A stretch of DNA of 11,042 nt. Source: Gammaproteobacteria bacterium (lineage in GTDB: Bacteria; Pseudomonadota; Gammaproteobacteria; Pseudomonadales; Azotimanducaceae_A). The stretch lies in the NCBI GenBank assembly GCA_026713405.1, contig JAPOON010000506.1:1-11042 (forward strand). The letters run 5' to 3'. A program made the translations under genes and the position numbers. Of the stretch, positions 1-8,157 are shown piece by piece (position 1 is the first letter of the stretch; each line of letters starts with the position of its first letter). Under the pieces are notes generated by a model. The model saw only the letters and a program-made list of their open reading frames with translations. It ran no database searches and had not been told where the DNA came from.

Positions 1-222
1 CGCGCCGGGACGAGGACGCGGCGCGCTAAAGCGCGGGGAAAATCAATGCTAGGTTGTGGGATGAGAGCGGGTGTGAGGTGCGGGCCTCCAGCACCTTTAA
101 AGCAGTTCAGCGCGCCCGGAATCCAACGACAGCCTGGTCGCTTGGCGTGCAGGAGGACCGTACCTCGCGCCCGCTCGTCGCTCGGAAAGGCAATTCCGAA
201 AAAGTGTTCCATGAATGTCGGG
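1..222. other. Left-edge sequence without a recognisable gene
   Basis: No reading frame here gives a protein-like translation, and the frames that cross it continue antisense through the aminotransferase gene. It contains a small perfect inverted repeat at 22-35 (CGCGC, loop TAAA, GCGCG) and a second at 183-198 (CGGAA, 6-base loop, TTCCG). The second lies just beyond the aminotransferase stop, but in the direction of that gene the T-run comes before the stem and not after it, so it is not a convincing intrinsic terminator. Confidence 0.4.
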
Positions 223-1422
223 CTACAGACCGCGCAGGATTTCCGCTCCCCGGCGGAGCGTGTCATCATCCTTGCAGAAGCAGAAGCGCAGTACCCTGTG
301 GTCGTTGGCGTCCGGGTCGTCGTAGAAGATCGAGACGGGTATCGACGCGAGCTTCGCTTCCCGGGTCAAGCGGAAGGCGAGTTCGGAGTCTCTTTCGTTG
401 AACAGGCGCTCGTAACCGAGCAGCTGGAAGTAGGTGCCGGCGCTGGGCACCACGCTGAACCTCGAACCTTCCAGCAACGCGCAGAACAGGTCCCGCTTGC
501 GCTGGTAGAACGAACCCAGTTCCAGATGGTGTTCCGGATGGTTGGCAAGGAAATCCGCCAGCCCATGCTGCACCGGGGTATTGGAGGTGAAGGTGACAAA
601 CTGGTGCACCTTGCGGAACTCGGCCGAAAGCGCCGCCGGCGCCACGCAGTAGCCGATCTTCCAGCCCGTGACGTGGTAGGTCTTGCCGAACGAGGAGACG
701 GCGAAGCTGCGCTCGAAAAGCCCGGGGAACCGGCAGACGCTCTGGTGTTGCCGTCCGTCGAAGATGATGTGCTCGTAGACTTCATCGGCGAGCACGTAGA
801 AGCCGTGCCGGACTGCCAGCGCCTCCAGGCGCTCGAGGTCTTCGCGTTCCCAGACGGTACCGGTCGGATTGTGGGGCGTGTTGAAGATCAGCAGCCGTGT
901 GCGCGGGCCGATTGTGGCTTCCACCCGTTCCCAGTCCACCCGGTATCCGGGCGGACGAAGCGGCAGATGGCGCGTGATGCCGCCCTGCAGCTGAATCCCC
1001 GGTTCGTAGCTGTCGTAGGCCGGGTCGAAGACGATCGCCTCGTCCCCGGGATGAATCACGGCGGCCATGGCGCAGAACAGCGCTTCGGTGGCGCCGGAGG
1101 TAACCGTCACCTCGGTATCCGGATCGACCTCCAGCCCGTACAGATCCCGGACCTTGACTGCAATCGCCTCCCGCAGCGCCGGCACCCCCGCCATCGGCGG
1201 ATACTGGTTGAACCCGTTGGTGAGGTAGTGCCGGACCCGCCCGATCAGTTCCTCCGGCCCGTCGAAATCCGGGAATCCCTGGGAAAGATTCAGGGCGCCC
1301 TCTTCCGCCGCCAGTGCCGACATCACCGTGAATATGGTGGTGCCGACCTCCGGCAGCTTGCTTACCGGATGCGCGGCCGCATCCGCCTGTGTGTCCTCAG
1401 CCATCGATTCCGGCCGGTTCAT
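223..1422 (-). CDS. PLP-dependent aminotransferase, YbdL/methionine aminotransferase type
   Basis: Fold-type I (class I/II) aminotransferase of 399 residues, close to the roughly 385-400 usual for the family. Key motifs are all visible: a glycine-rich start of the substrate region (NLSQGFPDFDGP, about 46-57), SGATEALF near 110, NTPHNPTG at 181-188 (N185 should contact the cofactor ring oxygen), LADEVYEH around D213 and Y216 (D213 pairs with the pyridine nitrogen), and SSFGKTYHVTGWKIGY with the Schiff-base lysine K247. An arginine in the final HRVLRFCF segment is placed to bind the substrate carboxylate. The FGKTYHVTGWKIGY and QFVTFTSNTPVQ stretches are those of YbdL-like enzymes, which transaminate methionine and other bulky amino acids to 2-oxo acids; exact substrate is inferred. 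The ATG at 1420-1422 is used, but Met7 (1402-1404) has a GGA at good distance and is an alternative. It is transcribed away from ahcY, which supports a methionine-related role. No signal peptide or membrane segment; cytoplasmic. Confidence 0.93.
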   Translation of the reverse strand: MNRPESMAEDTQADAAAHPVSKLPEVGTTIFTVMSALAAEEGALNLSQGFPDFDGPEELIGRVRHYLTNGFNQYPPMAGVPALREAIAVKVRDLYGLEVDPDTEVTVTSGATEALFCAMAAVIHPGDEAIVFDPAYDSYEPGIQLQGGITRHLPLRPPGYRVDWERVEATIGPRTRLLIFNTPHNPTGTVWEREDLERLEALAVRHGFYVLADEVYEHIIFDGRQHQSVCRFPGLFERSFAVSSFGKTYHVTGWKIGYCVAPAALSAEFRKVHQFVTFTSNTPVQHGLADFLANHPEHHLELGSFYQRKRDLFCALLEGSRFSVVPSAGTYFQLLGYERLFNERDSELAFRLTREAKLASIPVSIFYDDPDANDHRVLRFCFCKDDDTLRRGAEILRGL

Positions 1423-1642
1423 TCCGAATTCCCGGTGTCGCCCGAACGTTCACATTATGAACTCTTTGGCCCGCACGGGGGCGCTGTGGCGACAGTCGCC
1501 GCCCTGCCGCGCGCCGGCCGGTTTTCCGTTCTCCGATAACCTTTGGTAGCATCCGCCGCCCCTGAAGCCCCGGCCCGGCCAGCGGCGCAACAGCCGCGTA
1601 ATGCCTGTGTGCCCAAAGCCGGAACAAAAAAAGGAACGAACC
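1423..1642. promoter_or_regulatory. Divergent promoter region between aminotransferase gene and ahcY, with a 5+5 dyad
   Basis: This 220-base spacer must hold the start signals of both flanking genes. At 1448-1462 there is a perfect inverted repeat, GTTCA-CATTA-TGAAC, which could be an operator. Read on the minus strand the dyad contains CATAAT, five of six matches to a -10 box and about 30 bases before the aminotransferase ATG, but no good -35 box accompanies it. On the plus strand only weak promoter-like hexamers can be found near 1520-1555. I looked for an S-adenosylhomocysteine riboswitch ahead of ahcY and did not recognise one. Confidence 0.35.
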
Positions 1643-3019
1643 ATGTCCGACGCCAGTTTCACCGATTACCGCGTGGCCGACATCGGGCTCGCCGAATTCG
1701 GGCGCCGGGAAATCGCGCTGGCCGAGGCGGAAATGCCGGCACTGATGGCGCTGCGCAGCAGATACGCGGACGAGCAACCCCTGGCCGGCGCGAAAGTCAT
1801 CGGCTGCATCCACATGACCGTGCAGACGGCCGTGTTGATCGAGACGCTCATGGCCCTCGGCGCCGAGGTGCGCTGGTCGTCGTGCAACATCTTCTCCACC
1901 CAGGACCACGCCGCCGCCGCCATGGCGGCCCGGGGAATTCCCGTGTTCGCATGGAAGGGCGAGACCGAGGAGGAGTACGACTGGTGCATCGAGCAGACCC
2001 TGCTGAAGGACGGCCAGCCCTGGGACGCCAACCTGCTGCTCGACGACGGCGGCGACCTCACGCAGATGGTGCACCAGCGCTACCCGTCGATGCTGCGCGC
2101 CATCCACGGCATCAGCGAAGAGACCACCACCGGCGTACACAGGCTGCACGACATGCTGCGTCAAGGCGAACTCAAGGTGCCCGCGGTGAACGTGAACGAC
2201 TCCGTCACCAAATCCAAGAACGACAACCGCTACGGCTGCCGGCACAGCCTGAACGATGCCATCAAGCGCGGCACCGACATGCTGCTGGCCGGCAAGCGCG
2301 CCCTGGTCTTCGGCTACGGCGATGTCGGCAAGGGCTCCACCCAGAGTCTGCGCCAGGAAGGCATGATCGTGCGGGTGGCGGAGATCGACCCCATCTGCGG
2401 CATGCAGGCCTGCATGGACGGCTTCGAACTGGTTTCACCTTACCGCGGCGGCGTCAATACCGGCCGCGTCGAAGACATCGACACCCGGCTGATGAACGAC
2501 ACCGACCTGGTGGTGACCTGCACCGGCAACAGCAACGTCTGCGACGCCGCCATGCTGCAGACCATCAAGAACGGCGCCGTGGTCTGCAACATCGGCCACT
2601 TCGACAACGAGATAGACACCGCCTACATGCGGGACAACTGGCGCTGGGAGATGGTGAAGGACCAGGTGCACCAGGTTTTCCGCAGCGACCAACCCGGCGA
2701 CTACCTCATCCTGCTCTCCGAAGGCCGCCTCGTGAACCTGGGCAACGCCATGGGCCACCCGTCCCGGGTGATGGACGGCTCTTTCGCCAACCAGGTACTC
2801 GCCCAGATGCACCTCTACCACGAACGCTGGGCCAGCCAGCCCGACAACCAGCGGGCGCCGGTGACCATCGAGGTACTGCCGAAAAAGCTCGACGAAGAGG
2901 TGGCGGAACTGATGGTGGCGGGCTTCGGCGGCACGATGACCCGGCTCACCGCCTCCCAGGCCGACTACATCGGGGTGGACACGGCCGGGCCGTTCAAGCC
3001 GGAGAGTTACAAGTACTGA
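1643..3019 (+). CDS. ahcY: Adenosylhomocysteinase (S-adenosyl-L-homocysteine hydrolase)
   Basis: NAD-dependent enzyme that reversibly splits S-adenosylhomocysteine into adenosine and homocysteine, removing the product inhibitor of SAM-dependent methyltransferases. The 458 residues are close to other bacterial AhcY proteins. Visible motifs: [10 protein letters not shown] with H57; LDDGGDLT (133-140); ISEETTTG (157-164); the active-site run [15 protein letters not shown] with K190, D194, N195 and C199; the Rossmann loop GYGDVGKG (224-231); [25 protein letters not shown]; and the C-terminal FKPESYKY, whose K452 and Y456 match the residues that reach the NAD of the partner subunit in the known tetramers. 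The start at 1643 is chosen because AAGGAA (1631-1636) lies six bases before it; an upstream in-frame ATG at 1601 lacks this and would add an unconserved tail. metF, a frequent ahcY neighbour, is not downstream here: the next gene converges. No U-rich hairpin terminator was seen after the stop. Confidence 0.98.
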   Translation: MSDASFTDYRVADIGLAEFGRREIALAEAEMPALMALRSRYADEQPLAGAKVIGCIHMTVQTAVLIETLMALGAEVRWSSCNIFSTQDHAAAAMAARGIPVFAWKGETEEEYDWCIEQTLLKDGQPWDANLLLDDGGDLTQMVHQRYPSMLRAIHGISEETTTGVHRLHDMLRQGELKVPAVNVNDSVTKSKNDNRYGCRHSLNDAIKRGTDMLLAGKRALVFGYGDVGKGSTQSLRQEGMIVRVAEIDPICGMQACMDGFELVSPYRGGVNTGRVEDIDTRLMNDTDLVVTCTGNSNVCDAAMLQTIKNGAVVCNIGHFDNEIDTAYMRDNWRWEMVKDQVHQVFRSDQPGDYLILLSEGRLVNLGNAMGHPSRVMDGSFANQVLAQMHLYHERWASQPDNQRAPVTIEVLPKKLDEEVAELMVAGFGGTMTRLTASQADYIGVDTAGPFKPESYKY

Positions 3020-3234
3020 ATCGTCCGGGTCGCGGTGCCTGGGCAAGCCCCGCCGCGGCCGTCACCGCATCGGAGGGCTTGCTGCCGCACCGAACCCGTT
3101 GCGAACGGACCCCCCTGTTCGCGCATCGGGCTGTCAAACGAGTCGAATTCGCTCCCGTTCACCGCATTTCCGGCGGCCTGGGGCAGTGCCTCGCCGGTCC
3201 GGTACCCGGAGTTGGACACGGAAAGCACGGAGCC

Positions 3235-5532
3235 TCACACCCTGGCGGGATTGTGAATGATATATGGAGACTCATTTTCGTTGTGGACGCCCTCGACGAG
3301 GCGGTAGCCGAGGTCGACGTTGTCGATGACGGGCTCCCGGGTATTCGGTACAAGTCGCAATTCAACCGTTGTACGGAAGTGGCTCTGCGTCGGGCTCAAT
3401 GCAATGCGGTCGGGGACGGCATCCTCTTCCGGGCCCAATGCCTCCACGTCAGCGTCCTTGTTTGCCGGCAGGTACCAAAGAGGCCGGAAAAGCTGCTCTA
3501 CCCGCAATCGGATTTCCCCGTTGTCGCCCCTGGACAGCCTGTACTCCGTGCTGTCGACCACACCCTGCAGGTCGCCGTTCATGATGGCCAGATCAGGCCG
3601 GTTCGGATTCATGCATCCCCTGTGCACGCATTCGATCGTGTCTTGCGTTGCCATGGCGGAAACCTTCTGCAGCAGTTCACGATTCAACGTTCCGGCGCCC
3701 TCTCCGTCCTGTTCCATGCAGAAGTCTCGCAACGCCCGGACCACTGCGGCCGGGTTCTGAGGCAGGCATTGTTCGCTGTCGATGTAGAAGCGGTTGATTA
3801 CACGGCCCGACCCGAAGCGGTCCACCTGTTGCTGGTAGCGCTCGTGGTCCGCTTCGAGGCCCTCCAGGCATGCCTTCGCCAATCCGGACTCATCGGATGC
3901 TTCGCGGATACCGTGGGTCGGACGGGAACGCAATTCCGCGACGATCACCGCTGCCTGGGTGTCCGAGAGCGAAACGTGGGGGTTGGCTTCGCCAACCCTG
4001 TCGGGCGGGGGAAACGGAATGCCGAAGTTGCGCAAGGCGGCGACCGCCCCGTCGCCCGGCGTCCTCTCGATATCCGGCTCTTCGACGTTCATGCCGCCCA
4101 CCACCGACTGGTCGAGAATCCTGCACAACGACAGCATCAGCGTGGAATAGACACTCGCCGTCTGTCTGGATTGCTGGTTGTGGATCCGCTGGCCATTCAG
4201 CGATTTGTGGACGCCCCGATACGTACGGCTCCATTCCGTGGTGCCGGGGAAAAGCAAGCGGTAGTTGGACGCGCCCTCGGTTATGCCCCGCAACAGGCTG
4301 TCGGCCGGAGCGAACCGACCCAAGATTGCAGCGGCCTGCGCTTCACCGCCCGGCGCGAGCAGGAATCGCCATGCCTGGTCGAACATCCGGTTCTGGTTGT
4401 CGACTTCGATGCGAATGTCCGTTTCCAGGAACGCTTTTTCGATCTCAAGTTGAATATTGCGGATGCTGACTGCCAGCGCCGCGTCCGATGACGACCCGGC
4501 CAGGCGCGCAATATCCTCCCGCGCGCGTGCGTACGCGCGCCCCATTGCGGACACGAAGTGCGCGGGTACATTGTCGCGGGTTACGAGAGACAACAGGGCT
4601 GCCCTTGCGCTGCGGCTGGCCTCCCCGCCAAGGTCGAGCCCGGCGACCGCCGCGCGGGCCTCAACCCGCTCGGCCAGGAAGCGCTGCGCTTCTGTGTGCG
4701 CGAATTCGGTCAATGCGGCATCATCGTCGAGCCGGTCCGCCGGGATTCGGCCGGTCAGGACACCTTCATGCAGCCTACCCTCGAGGTCTTCCGCCGCATC
4801 GGGGGTAAGCTGTTCCAGACAAACGTCGGGCGGCAGTTCGAGTTCCGCCGCCGCCCGCTCGTAGGCCTGACGGGCGATGGAACCCTCTGTCAGCGACAAC
4901 GCCCTGAAAGCACGATTTCGATGTGAAACGTAAGCCGTCTCAAGTTCGTCGGCGACCACCCTGGTCAGGACGTTGGCGGCTTCCTGTATGGAGACCAGGT
5001 GCTTGCCGCCACGGCCATTCGCCATAATTGCCTCCTGGGTCTTGCGCGCTACAACCTCGGGGTCTACGAGCTTCGACACACTGGGGTTCTCGCGAAACCG
5101 AACTCTGGCCGCGGCATCGATCTTGACCCTGAGGAGGGGAACACTGTTCGCGAGATCGGTGGGGGTTACGCCGGCTGCCCGGGTCCGATCGGCCCATCTG
5201 CGGTTGGCAATCGAAAAGGACTCCTGAAAGCCCTGGGCCCGTTGAATGACTTCCCGCACCTCGCGAACACGCAGGGCCGTGCCGCGAGCCCTGGTTCTGG
5301 CCAATCCGGTAGTCGCAGCCGCAGCCGCCGCCGGATCCTCTCCATACCGCTCTACGAGAGCGTCAACGAAGCGCTCGGCGAGCGCGCGGTTTTCCACTTT
5401 TCGAATGTGCGCGAGCCAACGAGCGACCCGCCCGGAACGGGCAGTGACGCCTTGCCGGTCAAAGTCGAGAGCGAGAGTCGCGTCGCCGTTCGCGTGCCCC
5501 GCCGCGACCAGGAAACTCTGTACATCGATCAC
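3235..5532 (-). CDS. Unassigned large cytoplasmic-looking protein (about 765 residues)
   Basis: I do not recognise the family. The minus strand is the coding one because its translation has balanced composition and the opposite frames are rich in R, P and S. The first 400-450 residues appear mostly alpha-helical, with many Ala/Arg/Glu stretches such as ALAERFVDALVERYGED and ELETAYVSHRNRAFRAL. After about residue 410 the composition changes: a polar segment with RIHNQQSRQTASVY, then a probable mixed or beta-rich C-terminal part containing FYIDSEQCLPQNP, DFCMEQD, IECVHRGCMNPNRPDL (two Cys) and a Trp/Tyr-rich LFRPLWYLP, ending VDLGYRLVEG. No signal peptide, transmembrane segment or catalytic signature is evident. 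The start is uncertain: GTG at 5530-5532 has GGGAG ten bases upstream; an in-frame TTG at 5602-5604 would add 24 residues but has no ribosome-binding site; TGA at 5611-5613 closes the frame. It converges with ahcY and diverges from the acyl-CoA synthetase. A secreted effector or a phage/defence protein are possible but unsupported. Confidence 0.8.
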   Translation of the reverse strand: MIDVQSFLVAAGHANGDATLALDFDRQGVTARSGRVARWLAHIRKVENRALAERFVDALVERYGEDPAAAAAATTGLARTRARGTALRVREVREVIQRAQGFQESFSIANRRWADRTRAAGVTPTDLANSVPLLRVKIDAAARVRFRENPSVSKLVDPEVVARKTQEAIMANGRGGKHLVSIQEAANVLTRVVADELETAYVSHRNRAFRALSLTEGSIARQAYERAAAELELPPDVCLEQLTPDAAEDLEGRLHEGVLTGRIPADRLDDDAALTEFAHTEAQRFLAERVEARAAVAGLDLGGEASRSARAALLSLVTRDNVPAHFVSAMGRAYARAREDIARLAGSSSDAALAVSIRNIQLEIEKAFLETDIRIEVDNQNRMFDQAWRFLLAPGGEAQAAAILGRFAPADSLLRGITEGASNYRLLFPGTTEWSRTYRGVHKSLNGQRIHNQQSRQTASVYSTLMLSLCRILDQSVVGGMNVEEPDIERTPGDGAVAALRNFGIPFPPPDRVGEANPHVSLSDTQAAVIVAELRSRPTHGIREASDESGLAKACLEGLEADHERYQQQVDRFGSGRVINRFYIDSEQCLPQNPAAVVRALRDFCMEQDGEGAGTLNRELLQKVSAMATQDTIECVHRGCMNPNRPDLAIMNGDLQGVVDSTEYRLSRGDNGEIRLRVEQLFRPLWYLPANKDADVEALGPEEDAVPDRIALSPTQSHFRTTVELRLVPNTREPVIDNVDLGYRLVEGVHNENESPYIIHNPARV

Positions 5533-5831
5533 TACGCGAATACTCCCGCACTGTCTGAAGATCTTTGAGGTTTGAGCAGCGTGAACCGCACTGGCAACTA
5601 ACAATATGACTCAGTCAACGAAGACCGTAGAAAGTTCCCGGTCGGCACGCCTGAAGCGGATGTGCAAACCCTGCCTCGGCGGGCAGCCGCCCACTGTTCA
5701 GACCCCGCAGAGGAGTTTCACGTAAACGGGCGCCGGCATTTTGCCGTAGTGTCCTGCCCCATAAATTCCTATGATTACCGCAGGCCACCCACTTTGCGTT
5801 GGCCGGCCCGGTGAATCAGCAAGGACCAGAC
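5533..5831. promoter_or_regulatory. Divergent spacer before the unassigned gene and the acyl-CoA synthetase gene
   Basis: About 230-300 bases, depending on which start the minus-strand gene uses. It should contain both promoters, but only weak candidates are visible, for example TTTGCC then TAAATT with 16 bases between, at about 5740-5770 on the plus strand. The ribosome-binding site AAGGA at 5821-5825 stands six bases before the ATG at 5832 and fixes the acyl-CoA synthetase start. Confidence 0.35.
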
Positions 5832-7370
5832 ATGGATGTGCGTACCCTGATGCGGCGGGCAGCCGCTCACTACTCCAATCTCGAAGCGGTGGTGCATGGC
5901 GAGTGCCGCCTGACCTTCGCCGAATCCTGGCAGCGCTCCCTGCGCCTGGCTAACGCCATGCTGGCAGCGGGCCTTGAGCCGGGAGACCGGATCGGCGTGC
6001 TCGAAGACAATTCGATCGAGGCGGCGGACCTGTTCGGCGCCGCTGCGGCCGCGAACCTCGTGCGCGTACCGCTCTACCCGCGCAACGGCCGCGATGCGCA
6101 CCTGCACATGCTCGGGCACACCGGGTGCCGGCTGCTGATCGTGAGCGAGAACCATGCCGCGGAGGTCGCCGGCATTGCCGATGAACTGCCCGATCTCGAC
6201 CAGGTGTGGGTGCGCGATGCAGGCTACGAAGACTGGCTGGCGCAGCATCCGGGGGACGATCCGGATCTCGCAATCGCCGAAGACGACAACTTCATCATTC
6301 GCCACACCGGCGGCACCACCGGCAAGTCAAAGGGCGTTGCCTATACCCACAAGGCCTGGCTCGACGCCGGGCGCGACTGGTTCTACGCGTTTCCGCCGGT
6401 TGAACCCGGCGACAAGTGCATGCACCTCGGCCCCATTTCCCACGGCTCCGGCTATCAGTACCTGCCCACCTGGCTCAGCGGCGGCTGCAACGTCATGCTG
6501 GACCATTTCGACACCCGGGAGACCCTCGACCTCATGGAACGCGAAGGCATTGCCTACGGCTTCATGGTGCCGACCATGGTCAATGCCGTCGTCCAGGACA
6601 ACAGCGCGCGTGGGCGGGACTTCTCGAAGTTGAAGTGCCTGCTGATCGCCGCGGCGCCCATTCAGGATGCCACGGCGCTTGCCGCACGGGACGTGTTCGG
6701 CGATGTGCTCTACCAGGGTTACGGCCAGACCGAGGTGCTGCCGGTATCGATGATGGGGCCGCGCCAGTGGTTCGCGGAGGTCGAGGGCTCGACACCGCTG
6801 CGTTCCTGTGGCCTGGCGCTGCCCTTCGCGGAGGTAGAGATCTGGAACGAGGACAACCGGCCCGTGGCGACCAACGAGGTCGGCGAGATCGTCGCCCGGG
6901 CCGACGGCATGATGAGCGGTTTCTGGAACAACGAGGAAGCCACGCGGGAGCGGGTCATCAACGGCTGGATCAAGACCGGCGACCTCGGGCGCCTCGATGC
7001 CAACGGCTATCTCTACATCGTCGACCGGGCCGACGACATGATCATCTCCGGCGGCTTCAACATCTGGCCGGCGGAACTCGAGAACGCCATCGCCAATCAC
7101 CCGGCGGTGATCGAAGTCGCCGTATTCGGCGTACCCCACGCCAAGTGGGGTGAAACGCCCCATGCGGTTTGCGTAGTCAAGGACGCCGATGCCTTGACTG
7201 CGGACGAAGTCATCGATCTGGCGGCGCAGGAACTGGGCTCGTACAAGAAGCCCGGCAGCGTCACCATACAGACGGAACCGCTGCCGAAGAGTCCGGTTGG
7301 CAAGATCAAGCGCAAGGACCTGCGCGAACCCTACTGGGCGGGACAGGACCGGCGCGTCTCGGGGAGTTGA
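5832..7370 (+). CDS. AMP-forming acyl-CoA synthetase / AMP-dependent ligase (ANL superfamily)
   Basis: Activates a carboxylic acid with ATP to an acyl-adenylate and transfers it to coenzyme A. The 512 residues carry every core motif in order: the phosphate-binding loop HTGGTTGKSKG (158-168), the adenine-site motif YGQTE (297-301), TGDLGR with ribose-binding D384, the hinge region IVDRADD with R399, ISGGFNIWPAELE just after the hinge, and PKSPVGKIKRKDLR with catalytic lysine K491. The large N-terminal and small mobile C-terminal domains are therefore both intact and an active enzyme is expected. The closest style is medium/long-chain fatty-acyl or aromatic/alicyclic acid CoA ligases (FadD13-like), but the substrate cannot be read from sequence. 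No membrane segment or signal peptide. The start at 5832 is set by AAGGA six bases upstream; a TTG at 5799 gives a longer frame without such support. It has no same-strand partner gene in the window, so it appears monocistronic, ending before the terminator at about 7528. Confidence 0.95.
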   Translation: MDVRTLMRRAAAHYSNLEAVVHGECRLTFAESWQRSLRLANAMLAAGLEPGDRIGVLEDNSIEAADLFGAAAAANLVRVPLYPRNGRDAHLHMLGHTGCRLLIVSENHAAEVAGIADELPDLDQVWVRDAGYEDWLAQHPGDDPDLAIAEDDNFIIRHTGGTTGKSKGVAYTHKAWLDAGRDWFYAFPPVEPGDKCMHLGPISHGSGYQYLPTWLSGGCNVMLDHFDTRETLDLMEREGIAYGFMVPTMVNAVVQDNSARGRDFSKLKCLLIAAAPIQDATALAARDVFGDVLYQGYGQTEVLPVSMMGPRQWFAEVEGSTPLRSCGLALPFAEVEIWNEDNRPVATNEVGEIVARADGMMSGFWNNEEATRERVINGWIKTGDLGRLDANGYLYIVDRADDMIISGGFNIWPAELENAIANHPAVIEVAVFGVPHAKWGETPHAVCVVKDADALTADEVIDLAAQELGSYKKPGSVTIQTEPLPKSPVGKIKRKDLREPYWAGQDRRVSGS

Positions 7371-7371
7371 C

Positions 7372-7392
7372 TGGGGGATAAATGGGGGATAA
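7372..7392. repeat. Tandem repeat, two copies of TGGGGGATAA
   Basis: Copies at 7372-7381 and 7383-7392 with an 11-base period, starting one base after the stop codon of the acyl-CoA synthetase gene. The role is unknown; being exactly at the edge of the gene-poor region, it could be part of an attachment site or a protein-binding site. Confidence 0.7.
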
Positions 7393-7514
7393 CGCCGGAA
7401 TCCCGGGACAGAGCTGACATGCGGGGCTTCCCTTTCGGCGCGTTTGAGCTCGTCCCACACCCTCTCGCATAAGCAGGATGTCGTGGCTGGTGCGCCGGCA
7501 GCGAAGCCACTTTT

Positions 7515-7532
7515 CATAACCCTCCATAACCC
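7515..7532. repeat. Direct repeat, two copies of CATAACCC
   Basis: Copies at 7515-7522 and 7525-7532 with a 10-base period, about one helical turn, so both would lie on the same face of the DNA. The second copy overlaps the left arm of the terminator-like hairpin. Role unknown. Confidence 0.65.
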
Positions 7533-7552
7533 CCTGTTTATAAGGGGTTTTT
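7528..7552 (+). terminator. Probable rho-independent terminator after the acyl-CoA synthetase gene
   Basis: Left arm AACCCC (7528-7533), right arm GGGGTT (7544-7549), then a run of five T (7548-7552) and another T-rich run at 7557-7561. A slipped pairing CCCCT/AGGGG with a 7-base loop is also possible. The T-run follows the stem only on the plus strand, so it would stop transcription coming from the acyl-CoA synthetase gene, whose stop codon is about 160 bases upstream. The stem is short, hence moderate confidence. Confidence 0.6.
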
Positions 7553-7588
7553 CACCTTTTTCACAACCGCCGGTTAACCGTTGGCCAA
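7548..7588. repeat. TTTTTCAC direct repeat followed by two adjoining perfect palindromes
   Basis: TTTTTCAC occurs at 7548-7555 and 7557-7564 with a 9-base period. It is followed by the overlapping symmetric elements AACCG-C-CGGTT (7565-7575) and CGGTTAACCG (7571-7580), and directly by TTGGCCAA (7581-7588). Such a density of symmetric sites suggests protein binding or recombination, but no known operator or attachment core was recognised. Confidence 0.6.
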
Positions 7589-7863
7589 CAAAATGACACC
7601 GTCCCGATCCGCGCAGTCGTGCCCCCTTCTGCGACGCCTTGAGCGCCTTGACGCCCTGGACTGGCGCGGTAGCGCCGCTCGCCGCCTTTCATCCCGACCG
7701 ACCGAATCCTATCCTATCCAGCGCTGCCGGGTGCCGCCACCTCTTCCGTCCTTCCGTTCACCATCGTGTGCGTGATCCACGTCCATGCAACCCCGGACAT
7801 TTCATCCGCCGGGTTGCTGCCGTTCGTTGTCCTTCGCCGCAGCCAGGTCAAGGGCCACCCAGG

Positions 7864-7884
7864 GCGCCCGGCTGCGCCGGGCGC
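7864..7884. repeat. Perfect 9-bp stem with 3-base loop
   Basis: Arms GCGCCCGGC (7864-7872) and GCCGGGCGC (7876-7884) with loop TGC, which reads GCA on the minus strand. No T-run follows on either strand, so it is not a standard terminator. Its shape matches the hairpins at 8158-8286. Confidence 0.7.
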
Positions 7885-8157
7885 AACCCCTTGACGCGGC
7901 GACATCGGTCAAACGCGGCCGGCAGGGAACGGGCGGGCCGGCCACGGCCAGCGGCATCGCGCGCGCACCGCGCCTCGAACGCACCAACCTCGCGACCCGC
8001 CCGATCCCTGCCACGCTACGAGCGATTCTGCGTGTGCGATACGGCGTTTGGTCAGGCCGCGTAGTCGTTGGTATCCAGAGGGACGTTCGGTAGCTCTACG
8101 GGGACGCCGGACGGTCTGACAGGCAGCCTTCGTGGGGGCGTCGCCCTGGCGGGCCGT

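Noticed and set aside
46..1539. A 497-codon plus-strand open frame opposite the aminotransferase gene
   Set aside because: It is an antisense shadow: the minus strand encodes a complete aminotransferase with all motifs, and the plus translation has no family features.
1423..1642. SAH riboswitch ahead of ahcY
   Set aside because: SAH riboswitches often precede ahcY in Proteobacteria, but I could not recognise the conserved core or pseudoknot pairing here. A covariance-model scan would settle it.
1543..4491. A 982-codon plus-strand open frame
   Set aside because: It crosses ahcY in another frame and then runs antisense to the unassigned gene; the translation is Arg/Pro/His-rich, as expected for a GC-rich shadow frame.
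5533..5604. Signal peptide at the TTG start of the unassigned gene (MLVASAVHAAQ)
   Set aside because: It has no positive N-region, is too short a hydrophobic stretch, lacks a ribosome-binding site, and the frame is closed just upstream by TGA at 5611-5613.
6327..7527. Minus-strand open frames running from about 7527 into the acyl-CoA synthetase gene
   Set aside because: They overlap a complete, motif-supported plus-strand gene. The first 50 or so codons (7370-7527) look mildly protein-like, so a short decayed coding remnant is possible, but nothing supports an intact gene.
7639..8064. A 141-codon plus-strand open frame in the gene-poor region
   Set aside because: Arg/Pro/Ser-rich translation, no ribosome-binding site, and it passes through a 9-bp perfect hairpin; no sign of a real protein.
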